Source of the DNA: Rheum nobile
Lineage: Eukaryota > Streptophyta > Magnoliopsida > Caryophyllales > Polygonaceae
Assembly: GCA_027886185.1 (NCBI GenBank)
Contig: WOAB01000606.1
Coordinates: 4,278,001-4,342,000, forward strand
DNA: 64,000 nucleotides
Direction of reading: 5' to 3'
Part shown: positions 34,999-46,235 of the stretch, piece by piece
Layout: each line of letters opens with the position of its first letter
Numbering within the stretch: the first letter of the stretch is position 1
Translations under genes and position numbers: made by a program
The notes under the pieces: model-generated
What the model saw: only the letters and a program-made list of their open reading frames with translations
Database searches by the model: none
Told to the model about the DNA's origin: nothing

Positions 34999-37650
34999 TG
35001 AATTCTCTTAGCCTTATCGGTACCCTCTTTGCTTTCACGATCCTTGATAGCATACGGCAGCAACTCAAGTGGTGTTGTTGGATTGCGTCCATACACCACT
35101 TCAAATGGAGTCTTCTTGGTTGCCGTGTGGACCGTCCTATTGTATGCAAACTCAATGAAGGGGATGCTATCTTCCCACCTGCGCAAGTTAGGTTGCAAAA
35201 ATAGTTCTAAGCAAAACACCAAGGGTACGATTGACTACCTCAGTTTGTCGATCCGTTTGAGGATGACAAGTAGTGGAGAATAGAAGTTTGGTCCCAAGCT
35301 TTGCCCATAATGTCTTCCAAAAGTAGCTTAGGAACTTCACATCTCTATCTGACACAATAGACCTAGGAACTCCATGTAATCTCACAACTTGATCAAAAAA
35401 TAGGTTACCAACATGAGATGCATCATCAGTTTTATGGCATGCAATGAAATGAGCCATCTTGGAGAACCTATCTACCACAACAAATACGGAGTCCCTCCCT
35501 CTCTTAGACCTAGGTAACCCCAAAACAAAATCCATGGAGATGTCTTCCCAAGGAACTTGAGGTATAGGCAAAGGAGTATAGATACCATGGGGTTGTACTT
35601 TGGATTAGCACGCAAGCAAGTAGTACATGATGCACAATATTTCTCTACTGCCCTAAGCATGCGTGGCCAATAAAAATGTTCTCTAAGTGTATGCATGGTC
35701 TTAAGGACACCAAAATGCCCCATTAAACCACCCTCATGAGCTTCTTGCACTAGAATCTGCCTAATAGAACCCTTAGGAATGCATAGTTTATAACCTTTGA
35801 ATAAGAAATCCTCATGCAAATAATATTGATCCTTGCTACCCTTAGACACACATGTAGCAAATATATCACAAAAATTAGAATCACATGCATAAAGTTTCTT
35901 CATGAAAGAAAAGCCTAACAACCTAGCATCCAACAGAGTTAGAAGAGAGTACCTCCGAGATAGTGCATCAGCCACCACATTGTCTTTTCCCTTCTTAGGT
36001 TTGATGACATAAGGGAAAGACTCAATGAATTTGACCCACTTGGCATGTCTTTTGTTAAGCTTGCTTTGCCCCTTTAAGTACTTCAATGCCTCGTGGTCGG
36101 AATGGATCATAAACTCCTTGGGCAACAAGTAGTGTTGCCACACTCTAAGCACACGCACAAGGGCCAATAGCTCTTTGTCATAGGTGGGGTAATTCAGCTC
36201 GGCCCCACCTAATTTTTCACTAAAGTAGGCTATTGGTTTGCCGTGTTGCATGAGCACACCCCCTAGGCCTATGCCCAACGCATCACATTCTATTTCAAAA
36301 GTCTTATCAAAGTTAGGAAATGATAGAAGTGGTGCGTGGGTGAGCTTAGCTTTAAGGGCGGCAAAGTGTTCCTCTTGTGCCGTCTCCCACTTGAAAATCA
36401 CTCCTTTCTTGGTTAGTTTGGTGAGGGGCGTAGCCAAGGTGCTAAAGTCCCTTATGAACCGGTGGTATAAACCAACCAAACCAAGAAAGCTACGGACTTG
36501 AGTCATAGTCGTAGGTCTAGGCCATTCATGAATAGCCTTTACCTTCTCTTCATCAACTCTCAATCCGTCCTTGCACACCACATATCCAAGAAACACCACA
36601 TGATCTGAATAGAAGTGGCACTTCTTGAAGTTGGCATATAACTTCTCCTTTCTAAGGACTTCAAGAACCCTCCTAAGGTGCAACATTCTCATTAAGATTA
36701 TGGCTATATACTAAGATATCATCAAAGTATACAACCACAAACTTGCCCAAAAATGGCCTTAGGACATGGTTCATGAGCCTCATAAAAGTACTTGGAGCAT
36801 TGGTTAGACCAAAAAGGCATTACCAACCATTCATACAGCCCATATTTGGTTTTGAAGGTTGTTTTCCATTCATCGCCCTCTTTCATACGAATCTGGTGGT
36901 AACCACTTTTAAGATCTATCTTTGAGAACACACTTGCTCCATGCAACTCGTCAAGCATGTCATCTAGTCTAGGAATATGATGGCGGTACTTGATAGTGAT
37001 GTTGTTGATCGCTCTACAATCAACACACATTCTCCAAGTACCATCCTTCTTAGGCACTAGTATGACCGGGACTGCACAAGGGCTAAGGCTTTCCCTCACA
37101 TAGCCCTTGTCAAGCAAGTCTTGTACTTGACGTTGCAATTCATTTGTTTCATCGGGGTTGGCCCTATAGGCAGCCCGATTTGGTAGTGTTGCCCCCGGTA
37201 TAAAATCAATTTGATGTTCTATACCTCTTACCGGTGGCAACCCACTAGGCACCTCTTCTTGAAAGAGTTCATCAAACTCTAGCAAAAGGTGAGCAATAGC
37301 CTTGGGAAGTCCCCCAAGATCATTAGAGGAGAGCAAAGTGTCCTTAAAGATGAGTAAAAGGCACGGCTCACCCTTTTTGAGATCTTGAACAACTTCCTTT
37401 GGCTTAGCTAATAGCATATGATAAGAAGCTCCCCCTTTGCTTCCAATTGCCATTTTCTTGCTCTTAGATTGCTCGGCAATTTGACAGGCCTTTCTTTGCT
37501 CCCTAGCCACTTGATCGACCATAATTTCATGGGGAGCTAAAGGGTGAAGAGTAATTCGTTTACCATTCATGATAAACGAATACTCATTGGTCACTCTTTG
37601 ATGAATGACGCCCCTATCAAACTGCCATGGCCTTCCGAGGAGGAGATGAC
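34999..37650 (-). pseudogene. CRM-like Pol: RT, RNase H, integrase core
   Basis: Successive frames on the minus strand. The stretch 37650-36722 covers the end of protease, a spacer and RT (GIEHQIDFIPG, AYRANPDETNELQRQVQDLLDKGYVRESLSP, WRMCVDCRAINNITIKYRHHIPRLDDMLDELHG). A frameshift near 36800 precedes the YFDDILVYS active site (about 36705-36735). The stretch 36692-35590 holds RT thumb, RNase H (FEIECDALGIGLGGVLM, IHSDHEALKYLKGQ, VVADALSRR) and the integrase zinc domain. The stretch 35571-35000 holds the DDE core (WEDISMDFVLGLP, SDRDVKF, TDRQTEVVNRTL). Further breaks lie near 35590 and 35200. At 34998 it is cut by T3, and at 37650 by the solo LTR. Confidence 0.9.
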
Positions 37651-39026
37651 TGATCGGCACTATTTTATAGTGTATTTCTAGGGGTTGTTACCAGTTTTGA
37701 GGTGCCATTTGGATGGATTTAGAGCACAATTGTGGAGTTGAGAGTTAGAGACTAGAGGTGAAGAAATCATGGGATTTACAGAGGTTTGAAGTGCATTGAA
37801 GAGTAGAAGAACAGTGGGTTGAATTCAAATTGTTCGTTCTCTTTACTCAGATGTCAAAATGGAGTGATTCTAATTCGAGGAGTTATATCTTGAAGTCTAT
37901 TGCAAGTCCTCAAAATATGAGCGTAATCCGAGTTGGAAATCAAACGTTATGGCATTTTTACTAAAGTGTCGCAGAAGCTGAAGAAGACACCGTCACCGCA
38001 CCCCGCGGTGGGATGACCGCACCCCGCGGCGAACCTTACAGAGAAGAGGCCGTGATTCTGGAGTACCACCGCACCCCACGGTGGGGGTGTCACCGCACCC
38101 CGCGGTGGCGACGCGCTGAAGATATTTCCGAGTTTTATTTCCGAAACTTTGTTTCCAAGTTTGTTTATTTCTTTTCTTTATTTCTGAATTATGTCCTTAG
38201 TATTTAAGTTAAGTTTAAGACTCTTTTAGAGAATCCATTTTCTAACCCTAGTTGCCACATTTCTACGTTTTTCTCTCACAAACCCTAATGGAGAACTAAA
38301 CCTCCATTGTTGCACTTGACAGTTTGAAGCCAGCAATTGATTGGTTGTGAGTTTTCTACTCTTATTCGTTTTCCTATCTAGTTGGATTAATTCTCTTGCG
38401 CTTGATTGTTTATTGGTCTATGTTGATTTATCTAGATTGATCACCTAGGTTTTTTGATATCTTCCTGATTGCTAAGGCTTGTGATTCCGGATTCGGGTTG
38501 CATATCTAGTAGCGAGCACGATTTACATAAGCGGGTTGCGAGTGTTCATCGTGAGAGAGAGTTAATTGCATGCTTATAGTAACGGGTTGTTTCTACTGCA
38601 TGTATCTTGTTGAATCCTTGGTTGACCCTGACTTGCTTGCTAGGAAAGATAAGAACTTGAGGCTGGTAGAACTAATAGTTACATATGATCGGGATAAGGA
38701 CAACTATAGGAAAGATAAGAACTTGAGGCTAATAGAATTCCGTGATCAACCATATATCTTGTTGTGTGGATCTTTGTCAGGTGTGACGCTTTTTCCCATC
38801 ATATTCACAACCTTTACTTGCGAATTTGTTTACTTGTTTTCTTGCTTTATTTACTTGGTTACTAAGAAACTCATACAACAACCCCCCCTAGTTCCTAGTT
38901 GGTAGTTTACGAAACACAAGAATTGATAACCTGATTCCTTGTGGGATCGACCCTGACTTGCTTGCTATACTCTTTAGTAGGTACTTTAGGATTTCTTTGA
39001 TTAGGCATACGACTTTAGCCCTGTCA
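37651..39026 (+). repeat. Solo LTR inserted in the CRM-like protease
   Basis: 1376 bp with TG...CA ends (TGATCGGCAC...AGCCCTGTCA) and a perfect TSD ATGAC (37646-37650, 39027-39031). Removing the insert plus one TSD copy makes the CRM protease/RT frame continuous, which confirms the boundaries. A cluster of CCGCACCCCGCGGTG-type motifs sits at 37988-38112, ahead of a TATTTAAG box (about 38199-38206). It resembles the LTR at 22267-23630, so it probably belongs to the same Athila/Tat-like group. Strand is given from that similarity. Open frames inside (38013-38207, 38570-38905) are not supported. Confidence 0.9.
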
Positions 39027-40200
39027 ATGACATGCGGTCATGGGAAGTACATCACACACAAACTCATCCTCATATCCCCCTATGGAAAATTGAATCATGG
39101 CTTGATCCTTGACCTTAAGAGGAGTGTTGGAGTTCAGCCAACATAAGGTGTAGGGTTGAGGATGGGGAGTGGTAGATAGATTGAATCTACTTACCACCTC
39201 TTGGTCAATGATATGGCAACATGACCCACCATCAACAATGACACTACACACTTTCCCCTTAATAGTGCACCTTGTGTGAAAGATTGTCTCACGTTGGTTA
39301 GGTACACTAGGACCCTCCGAGGCAATTAAGAGCTTCTTAGCCACAAAACATTCGCCTTCGACGGCCACTACATGCATTTCTTCCACCTCCTCTTTGTCTT
39401 CAACAACCTCTCCATGACACTCATCCTCGGATTCATAGTCTCCTAGAGTGTTAAGGAGAACTTGCCTTTTAGAGGGGTAGTCTTTAGCAAAGTGCCCTCT
39501 TCCAAGACACTTAAAGCACTTAAGGTCTCTATTTTGTCCCTCCCCTCCTTGTGGGTGAGGTGAAGGCCGAATTTGAGCATCTCTCTTAGGCTGATTTTGT
39601 GATTCATGCATTGGCTCCAAGCGTATTGGTGTAGCATGTGAGGCACTAGCACTTGGGTTAGCAATAGAAGATTGCCATGGCCGTGAACTTGTAACATGGG
39701 GCCTCTTTGAAGGAAGACTCTTAAACACATGGTTAGTGTAATGGAGAACTTCTTCAATAGGAGTCCCACGCACAAAGTGTTGGTTGTTCATGATTGCATG
39801 AAGGTCCGGGTTGAGATTATTGATAAACTTAGAAATGAGGTAGCCCTCGGGAAATCTAAGTCCAGATCTAAAGACCAAGGTCCTTAGCTCCTTATAGAAT
39901 TCGTCCGGGGTCCTATTCCCTTGTTTCAATTGTTCAAGCCTAGCATGAACCCGTTCTGAATAATCTTTCGGCACAAACCGGTCTCTAAGAGCTCTTTTAA
40001 GATCTTCCCAAGTATGGATTTGAGGATAGCCTCAGAAATTTCTTTCCTCTCTATCCTCAAGCCACTAATGATATGCAAAACCCTCAAACTTGATGGAAGC
40101 AATAGCTACTCGTTGTGCATCCGAGTAGTTATAAAACTGAAATATATGATCAGTCTTTTGCTCCCAATCTAAGTAGGATTCTACATCACAAGACCCCCCA
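39027..40200 (-). pseudogene. CRM-like gag and protease
   Basis: The 316-codon frame (39974-39024) and the sequence upstream to about 40200 encode Gag: YLDWEQKTDHIFQFY, WEDLKRALRDRFVPKDYSERVHARLEQLKQGNRTPDEFYKEL, GLRFPEGYLISKFINNLNPDL. A zinc knuckle reads CFKCLGRGHFAKDY, where the last Cys is Tyr, so zinc binding is probably lost. An acidic linker then leads into a protease with VIVDGGSCCHIID. Two stops near 40040-40070 break the N-terminal part. The frame ends artificially inside the solo LTR at 39026. Confidence 0.85.
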
Positions 40201-40593
40201 AAAGGTTGTACCTCTAATTTGATTCCATATTTGGCCCGCTTCAAACAAAATGAGAAAGATGTTGGGGCCTCTTTTGAGCGTTGCCATAATCATCACCGAA
40301 GACTCCTCTTGGCACTTGGTAGGCCAGCCTCGGCCTCTTTTGAGCGTTGCCATAACATTTCCGATTCAACCACTTTTCTTGATTTGAATACTTTGCTGAA
40401 TGCTAGTGTCTCCTTTTTTTTATACGACTAACAATCAGAATGAAGTATAAACTAGAAGCACTTTATGGATTGAAACAAAAGTCGGCACACTTAAGAACAA
40501 GAAACCTTTCCCACACGTTAAAGTTCAAGCTTAAGTTTGCACGTGTACTTATGCATTTAGGTTGTTTAAGTGCTAAACAAATTACAAGAAAGA
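40201..40593 (-). other. CRM-like leader / gag 5' region with a direct repeat
   Basis: Leader sequence of the CRM element up to the T4 insertion. It contains a direct repeat of GGCCTCTTTTGAGCGTTGCC at about 40266 and 40335, roughly 70 bases apart. No ORF is supported. Confidence 0.5.
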
Positions 40594-42468
40594 TGTGATA
40601 CCCCGTAATTCTGTAAGGATTATTTTTGGAATTTTTGGAATTTTCCCGAGTACCCGTTGTGTATGTCAGATTTAATTCAAGTAGTTGGAGGCATTCTGTA
40701 ATGTGCTCTGTATCTGTAATATTTTTCTCAGTGAAGAATTATACAGTTAAGGCCTGTTGGAAGTCTATACTCGTTCATGTACGACTTTTGTTATCGCGAG
40801 TTAAGATTAATACCAAATCTCTACCCACTTGGTTATTGCCCAAGAGGTGCAAATGGACTAACCATGGGTTAATACCCAAGGGCACAATTGGAAAGCTTTT
40901 TGGCTCCCAACAACCCTAATATTTGCCTATAAATAGAGGGCATGGGTGAAGCTAGAAAGGGTGTGAAAAACGCCATTACGCTGTCCATTTCTCGTCTCTC
41001 AAAAACGCTCCCAAAGAAAAACGCTCTCTCTTTCGGAAAGCTCTCGTGGATCGTTGTAGGCTCGTTTGGTGTCGTTCTTGGTGGCCAAAGGAGACTTGGA
41101 AGGCCCTTAGAAGCCTAGAAGCCAAGCAAGGTGAAAGGCGAACCAAATCGAGCGTCGCGGGTAAGATTTCTCGCCCGTTTTTAAGTTTTTGTTCAGCGAC
41201 GGCGACCGCCACCAGGAACGGCGACCACCGCCAGGGAGACGACGACCGCCGCCAGGAACGGCGACCGCCGTGAAGATCCCGGCGACCGCCGTATTAGGGC
41301 CGGCGACCACCGTGAAGATCTTGGTGCCGCCGTGGTGTGTGGCCAGCCGCCGTGGAGGAAGCCGATGAGCGGCGCCCGCCGTGCTTGAGGCGGCGCCCGC
41401 CGTGATGGTGACGGCGCCCGCCGCAATTGTTTGGTGGCCGGCCGTGAAGGGTTGTTGCCCGAGAGTTGTTGCGTTGGCTTCCGAGACCTTCGATCGGGTC
41501 TCGTATCCTTCGATTCCTTTCGTCCTTTCGTATATTCGTACTATTCTTTGTCGAATCTAACCTAGGGTTCCTTTTTGGGTCGACTCGAAGGTGTTTATGC
41601 TAGTGGAGCTATACGCGTGTCGAGCCTGGAATCCCGTTGTCTCTGCTTTGTTCCAGATCTGCGGACTAAGGCAAGTGGCGGTTCGCTCTTGCTCATCGTT
41701 CCATATTTACATTAATTATCAGCTGTTTATCTGAGTAATTAATTTGGAATGATTACTGTGTTTATCTGGAAATGGTTTTATAAACTGTCTTGGAAACTAT
41801 AATAATGACATTATCATAGGTTGTATATCTGTTAGAACAACGCTATCATATGTGATAATTGTCGTGAAGGTATTGTTGTGAAGTTAATCTTAATGCTAGA
41901 ATGGCATGTGGGTTAATAGGAAAACTAATCCAAGTAAGGATTAGCTATTTCTATTATCTCTATGTTTAAGTTAATTGCCTGGATGGCTTTAATGTGAATA
42001 ATTGTTGTGTTAGACTGTTTAGTTAACACGAGTGTTTGTAGGAACGCTAATCCAAGTAAGGATTAGTCGTTTCTTTATAACTTAATGTGCGTAGGAACGC
42101 TAATCCAAGTAACGATTAGTCGTTTCTTTATAATTTAATATTCGTGGGAACGCTTATCCATATGTAAGGATTTGTCGTTTCTTTAAATCATAATATTCCT
42201 CGGATTATTCCGAATAATTTAAGGGTCATGACCTATGCTTCTTATCCACATGTAAGGATCTGAAGTGTTTTAAGCGCCTTGCAAGCGCCATTGGATGAGC
42301 TTAATTGCAGTCATGTGTATTAAAGACTTAGCTAGTGCATTGGGGTGGACGTAACTGTCACCCTGTAAATTAAACTGTAAGCGCTGTAGCAGTGCAATCA
42401 GGGTGAACGTAAGGTCACCCGGTGTAATAATAACTTCCGTGTTCTCGGAATAATATTAAAAGCCTTAA

Positions 42469-42501
<33 letters not shown>

Positions 42502-43634
42502 GTAATAAGATAAGTGCAGTTAAGCACATAATTAAAGTGTAAGCACTGTAATAGTGCAATCAGGGTGAACGTAAGGTCACCCGGTGTATTATAACGCCGT
42601 TGTTACTCGGCATAATGATGTTAAGTCTCGCGTGTGTGTTGTGTGTGTTTTAATTTGGGTTGACATGATTGTCACCCTGTGATTTAAGCCTTGTTGTCGC
42701 TCTTAATAACATTAACGTGTTTCAGTAATGTGGGTTTTGTAATTAAATAAGATATGTGCCCGAGTGCACATGATTAATAAACCCATGGCGAGTAGTGCAG
42801 CTAAGTAATAGTACAGCTAGGAAAGCTCGTCTCGACTTTGATCATAGTACGTTCTCTTTCCGATCTGGATTCGTTGTATGCGATGAGGTTGGTCGTGAAC
42901 TGAAGCATCTCAGTCAACTTTTAAAATCATTGTTGTATGATTCTTTAAATATTCCAGATTTGTCATTTTTCCTTAAAGACTCAATCTCTTGGAGTCTCTT
43001 TTCGAGTCGATTTCTGTGAAGATGAAGTCTTCCAGAATCTTCTCTCATGCATACCTCTTATTGTTATTCCGTGAAAATGTCGGGTTATGTATCGTCCCTT
43101 CGGTTATTATTCGAGGGACAATGATAGTAAATGGTTACGATCACTCGAACCACTCTGCTGTTTACCCTTGCTAGTCTATTCAAGTAGACTAACCCACGAA
43201 CTTTGTTCTCCGCATGTGGGCTGGTGTCATCCGTTCGATTCGGCACATCAGATAGAGTGTAGATGAGAAGACTAGAAGGACTATGGAGTCGACGGTGGCT
43301 TTCCGACGTTTTTAATAATTTCTTTTAATCAGGTTGAAATCCTTGGGCAGGTGATCATTACGATCACAACCCTTTTTGTAATATCTTTTAAAAGTCTTCC
43401 GTTGTACCTTGTTTAAGATTTCCGTTGTAATTTATTTAAACTCTGTGTTTGTCCTATTCGGGATTGGGATGTAATCCTGGGACTCGTGTTTTATATGAAT
43501 AAGGTTATCATTTTGTATCATTGTATTTCATGATTTGTATTTAAACGGTAAAGCCTTGGGTGATCTCGGTAAGGAACACTGGGGTCACTGGCGGTAATAC
43601 CTTTCCAAAAGGGTTAAGATTTGGGGGTGTTACA
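40594..43634 (+). repeat. 5' LTR of T4
   Basis: 3041 bp, TGTGATACCCCG...GGGGGTGTTACA. TATA box 40927-40936, GC-rich GGCGACCGCCG / GGCGCCCGCCG cluster 41197-41425, conserved donor/hairpin block 41671-41696, and tandem CTAATCC..GGATTAG hairpins (41925-41944, 42047-42066, 42100-42119, and a variant 42153-42174). GGGTGA..TCACCC hairpins lie at 42401-42420 and 42563-42582, and a (GT)n tract near 42470-42500. About 2.7 kb of LTR lies downstream of the TATA box. Confidence 0.95.
40927..40936 (+). promoter_or_regulatory. TATA box in T4 5' LTR
   Basis: CTATAAATAG. It would drive a leader of about 3.1 kb before gag. Confidence 0.65.
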
Positions 43635-43638
43635 GTTG

Positions 43639-43651
43639 TGGTATCAGAGCC
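43639..43651 (+). other. Primer-binding site of T4
   Basis: TGGTATCAGAGCC, complementary to initiator tRNA-Met, four bases after the LTR end. Confidence 0.92.
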
Positions 43652-43853
43652 AAAGGTTGTTTTAAAACGGGTTTGGATTTTTATAAATCATTTATCCGTT
43701 TTTGAAAATGCTTTAAGAAGGGCTCTGAATTTTTTCAAAGTGAAAAGAGTTTGAAAACACCGTTCATAGTACTGTCTTCTATATGGTCTGATATAGTAAG
43801 TTTGCTTCTATATCTAGAAAGACTAATTCCTTCCCCGTTACCTCGTATGATAT

Positions 43854-43920
43854 GGGTGCATTCTATTCTCTTCAGAGGAACCGGGAGAAGCCAAGGTGGT
43901 TTCGCTATACCCAATAAGGC
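43854..43920 (+). pseudogene. Remnant of the Tekay leader ORF in T4
   Basis: The ATG at about 43854 begins MGAFYSLQRN, matching T2 and the T3 leader ORF start, and stops after roughly twenty codons. The sequence then passes into the same GGTTGTAGAACC deletion junction as T2. Confidence 0.6.
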
Positions 43921-44089
43921 TTGAATTCCCAGTTCTCTCATTTTGAGTTAAGGTTGTAGAACCTAGTAACTCGGTTTGAGTTCATCAATAGAAATTACCA
44001 AGTTGATCTATTCTAAGTTGATTTTATTATAATAAGTATATCAGAAGATACTAATGTGATAAAATCCTTGGAATTTGATCGGTAAATAG

Positions 44090-45412
44090 ATGGTGAACAC
44101 AAGGAACGTTATCCGTGCTGGTGTTGGGCCGAGTAATGACCCCAGACCAAATGCAAGGAATGCTACAGACCCAACAGAAGAGTGTGAGGCTGCTTCTAAC
44201 AATAACCAGGGAGGCAATGGCCAAGCTCAGGCCAACGCTCCGATGATGTTTGATGCTGCAACAGTGGAGGCAATTCGAGGAATTGTCATGCAGGCAATCA
44301 CATATGTTATGTGACCAGTTGCACCACAAGTACAAGGTGGTCCAGTTCCTCAGGCTATTCCTGAAGTCGAGGAGTCAGTGGAGCAAGTACGTCGGGTCAA
44401 TGTTGTTAGGGACAGAGGAACTTACGGGCAGGCGTTAAAAGCCGTGAGTTCAATGAGGCCTGACAGCTATGACGGTACTGGAGAACCAGTCAGGGTGACA
44501 TATTGGTTCTCGCATATGGAGTGTTTGCTCCGGAACATTAATTGCACTGAGGCTGGGAAAGTGCACATCGCCTCTCTTCAACTCAAGGATGTGGCTAGCG
44601 AATGGTGGGAAAGCATCGGTCTGGTTGAACATCCCGAGCTGAATTGGAGCATGTTCAAAACCAAGATGACTGATCGTTTCTTTTCCCGAGCTATGAGGGA
44701 GGAGAAGCATAAGGAATTTATGTACCCGCAGACTGATGGGTTAAAGGTGATTGAGCTCGCAGCTAAGTTCAATCACTTGATGCAGTACGCTGGACCTGAG
44801 GTGTCAACCGAGGAGCAGAAGATTTGGTACTTCCATGGATGGATGAATCCAGAGATCAAGCCTATAATGTTGCGTCATGGCTGTACTACATTAGAACAAT
44901 ATGTGGATGCAGCCTACAAGACGGAAGTCACATTGGAGGAGTCTGCCCTTAAGAGGGAGAAGCAAGTTAAGGGAAAGGGTGGGCAACAGGATCGCCAGGT
45001 TGGTTCATTCAACGACCGGCATCGCCTACCAAGTTTGAAATGTCTGGTCGTGCTAAGACCGAGACAACTCAGTCAGACTCTGCCAGAGGCTCAGGTTGGA
45101 GCGGCAGAGCAATTCAGTGCCACAATTGTGGTGAAGTGGGGCATAAAAGTTTTGTTTGCCAAAAGGACAAGAGGATGTGTCATAATTGTGGAAGAGAGGG
45201 CCATATAAAAACGTACTGCAGACTGAAGGGTCAGGGACCAATGCAGTCTTATCAGGCGTCAAATGTTGGAGGTAGGCAGAACCCAATGCCAGTGGTATCT
45301 ACTCCTGAGTAGTCCATGGCTCATAGTAAAGGCAAAGCACCTATGGGGTCTTCAGGCCAAGGGCAACGACTCTTCATAATGAGTCAAGCCAACGGAGAAG
45401 AACCCTGATCCA
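44090..45412 (+). pseudogene. T4 gag with two CCHC knuckles, lightly damaged
   Basis: Starts at the ATG at 44090 (MVNTRNVIRAGVGPSNDPRPN). A TGA at 44312-44314 interrupts the N-terminal region (AITYVM*PVAPQ). Capsid region follows to about 45010 (SMRPDSYDGTGEPVRVTYWFSH, SEWWES, FFSRAMREEKHKEF, WMNPEIKPIMLRH). A one-base-type frameshift near 45010-45050 leads into SGRAKTETTQSD and two knuckles, CHNCGEVGHKSFVC and CHNCGREGHIKTYC, all ligands present. It ends KGKAPMGSSGQGQRLF near 45400 after another stop at 45310. With three lesions it is formally a pseudogene. Its good preservation without any pol fits a gag-only element moved by a partner. Confidence 0.9.
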
Positions 45413-46218
45413 TTAAGTTGTATTTGTGTTAAGACTTTCTTTAAGATTAAGGAGTAACGACGTGTGTCGGTAATCCCCGTGGTGTTAAGATCTGCCTGAT
45501 CGACTTTTGTCAATTCATGTAATGTTTGGATGTTAATGAAGTGTTTCCGTGTTTTGGAAAATTTCAGAACGTGTTATCATTGCGAATTAGTTGTTCATAC
45601 GAAACCTCGTAAGTGTCGAGAACAGCTTATGCCAAGTAAGGATAAGGACTGTCGGACTTATGGTGGTGAAGTTTTGTGGACAACTTAGATGTTCGTTCCC
45701 TATGTGGTTAATCCCAGGGTCGACTCTGTTGTTTAAATCTAAATCCACTCCTAAGATTCTTCTTCATACATAGAGTATGTCATCTATAAGATCGGATGCA
45801 GCTGAGGAAGATTAAGTGGTGAAGCAATCATGTCGAGAGAAAAGGTTGCAGTTAAGGATATGTTGATGATCCCGATGTATTAAAGATTCAGTAAGGAGAA
45901 TTGTCTATATACACCTAAGGAGTACTGTGGTAAGCGTTATCTCATCCGCTGAGTTCTTCCGAGATTTCTTAAGGAAAGGGAATGAGCTTGTAGAGTTTTG
46001 TTCAGAGAGATCAGGAGCTATCTCTCATGCGTGAGTTTGTGCCATAAACTTTGAGACGGATGAATCATTTTTAGAATGATATCCTAAGGAATTAAGAGTA
46101 ATATCTCTTGTGATCCATTTCAAGGATGAAGTGATTAAGGATGTTGGATCCAGGTGGTAAGATTGGTGTTGAGGTAGTATCCTCATTGGCTTAATGCAAG
46201 TTTCGGGGTCGAAACTTA
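45413..46218 (+). other. T4 region replacing pol
   Basis: About 800 bases between gag and the polypurine tract where other Tekay elements have pol. I see no RT or integrase motif and no ORF worth calling. Only the final AGTTTCGGGGTCGAAACTT is shared with the 3' ends of T1-T3. The origin of the rest is unknown. Confidence 0.6.
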
Positions 46219-46235
46219 TTTTAAGGGGGAGGTGA
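46219..46235 (+). other. Polypurine tract of T4
   Basis: TTTTAAGGGGGAGGTGA directly before the 3' LTR, identical in type to T2 and T3. Confidence 0.85.
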
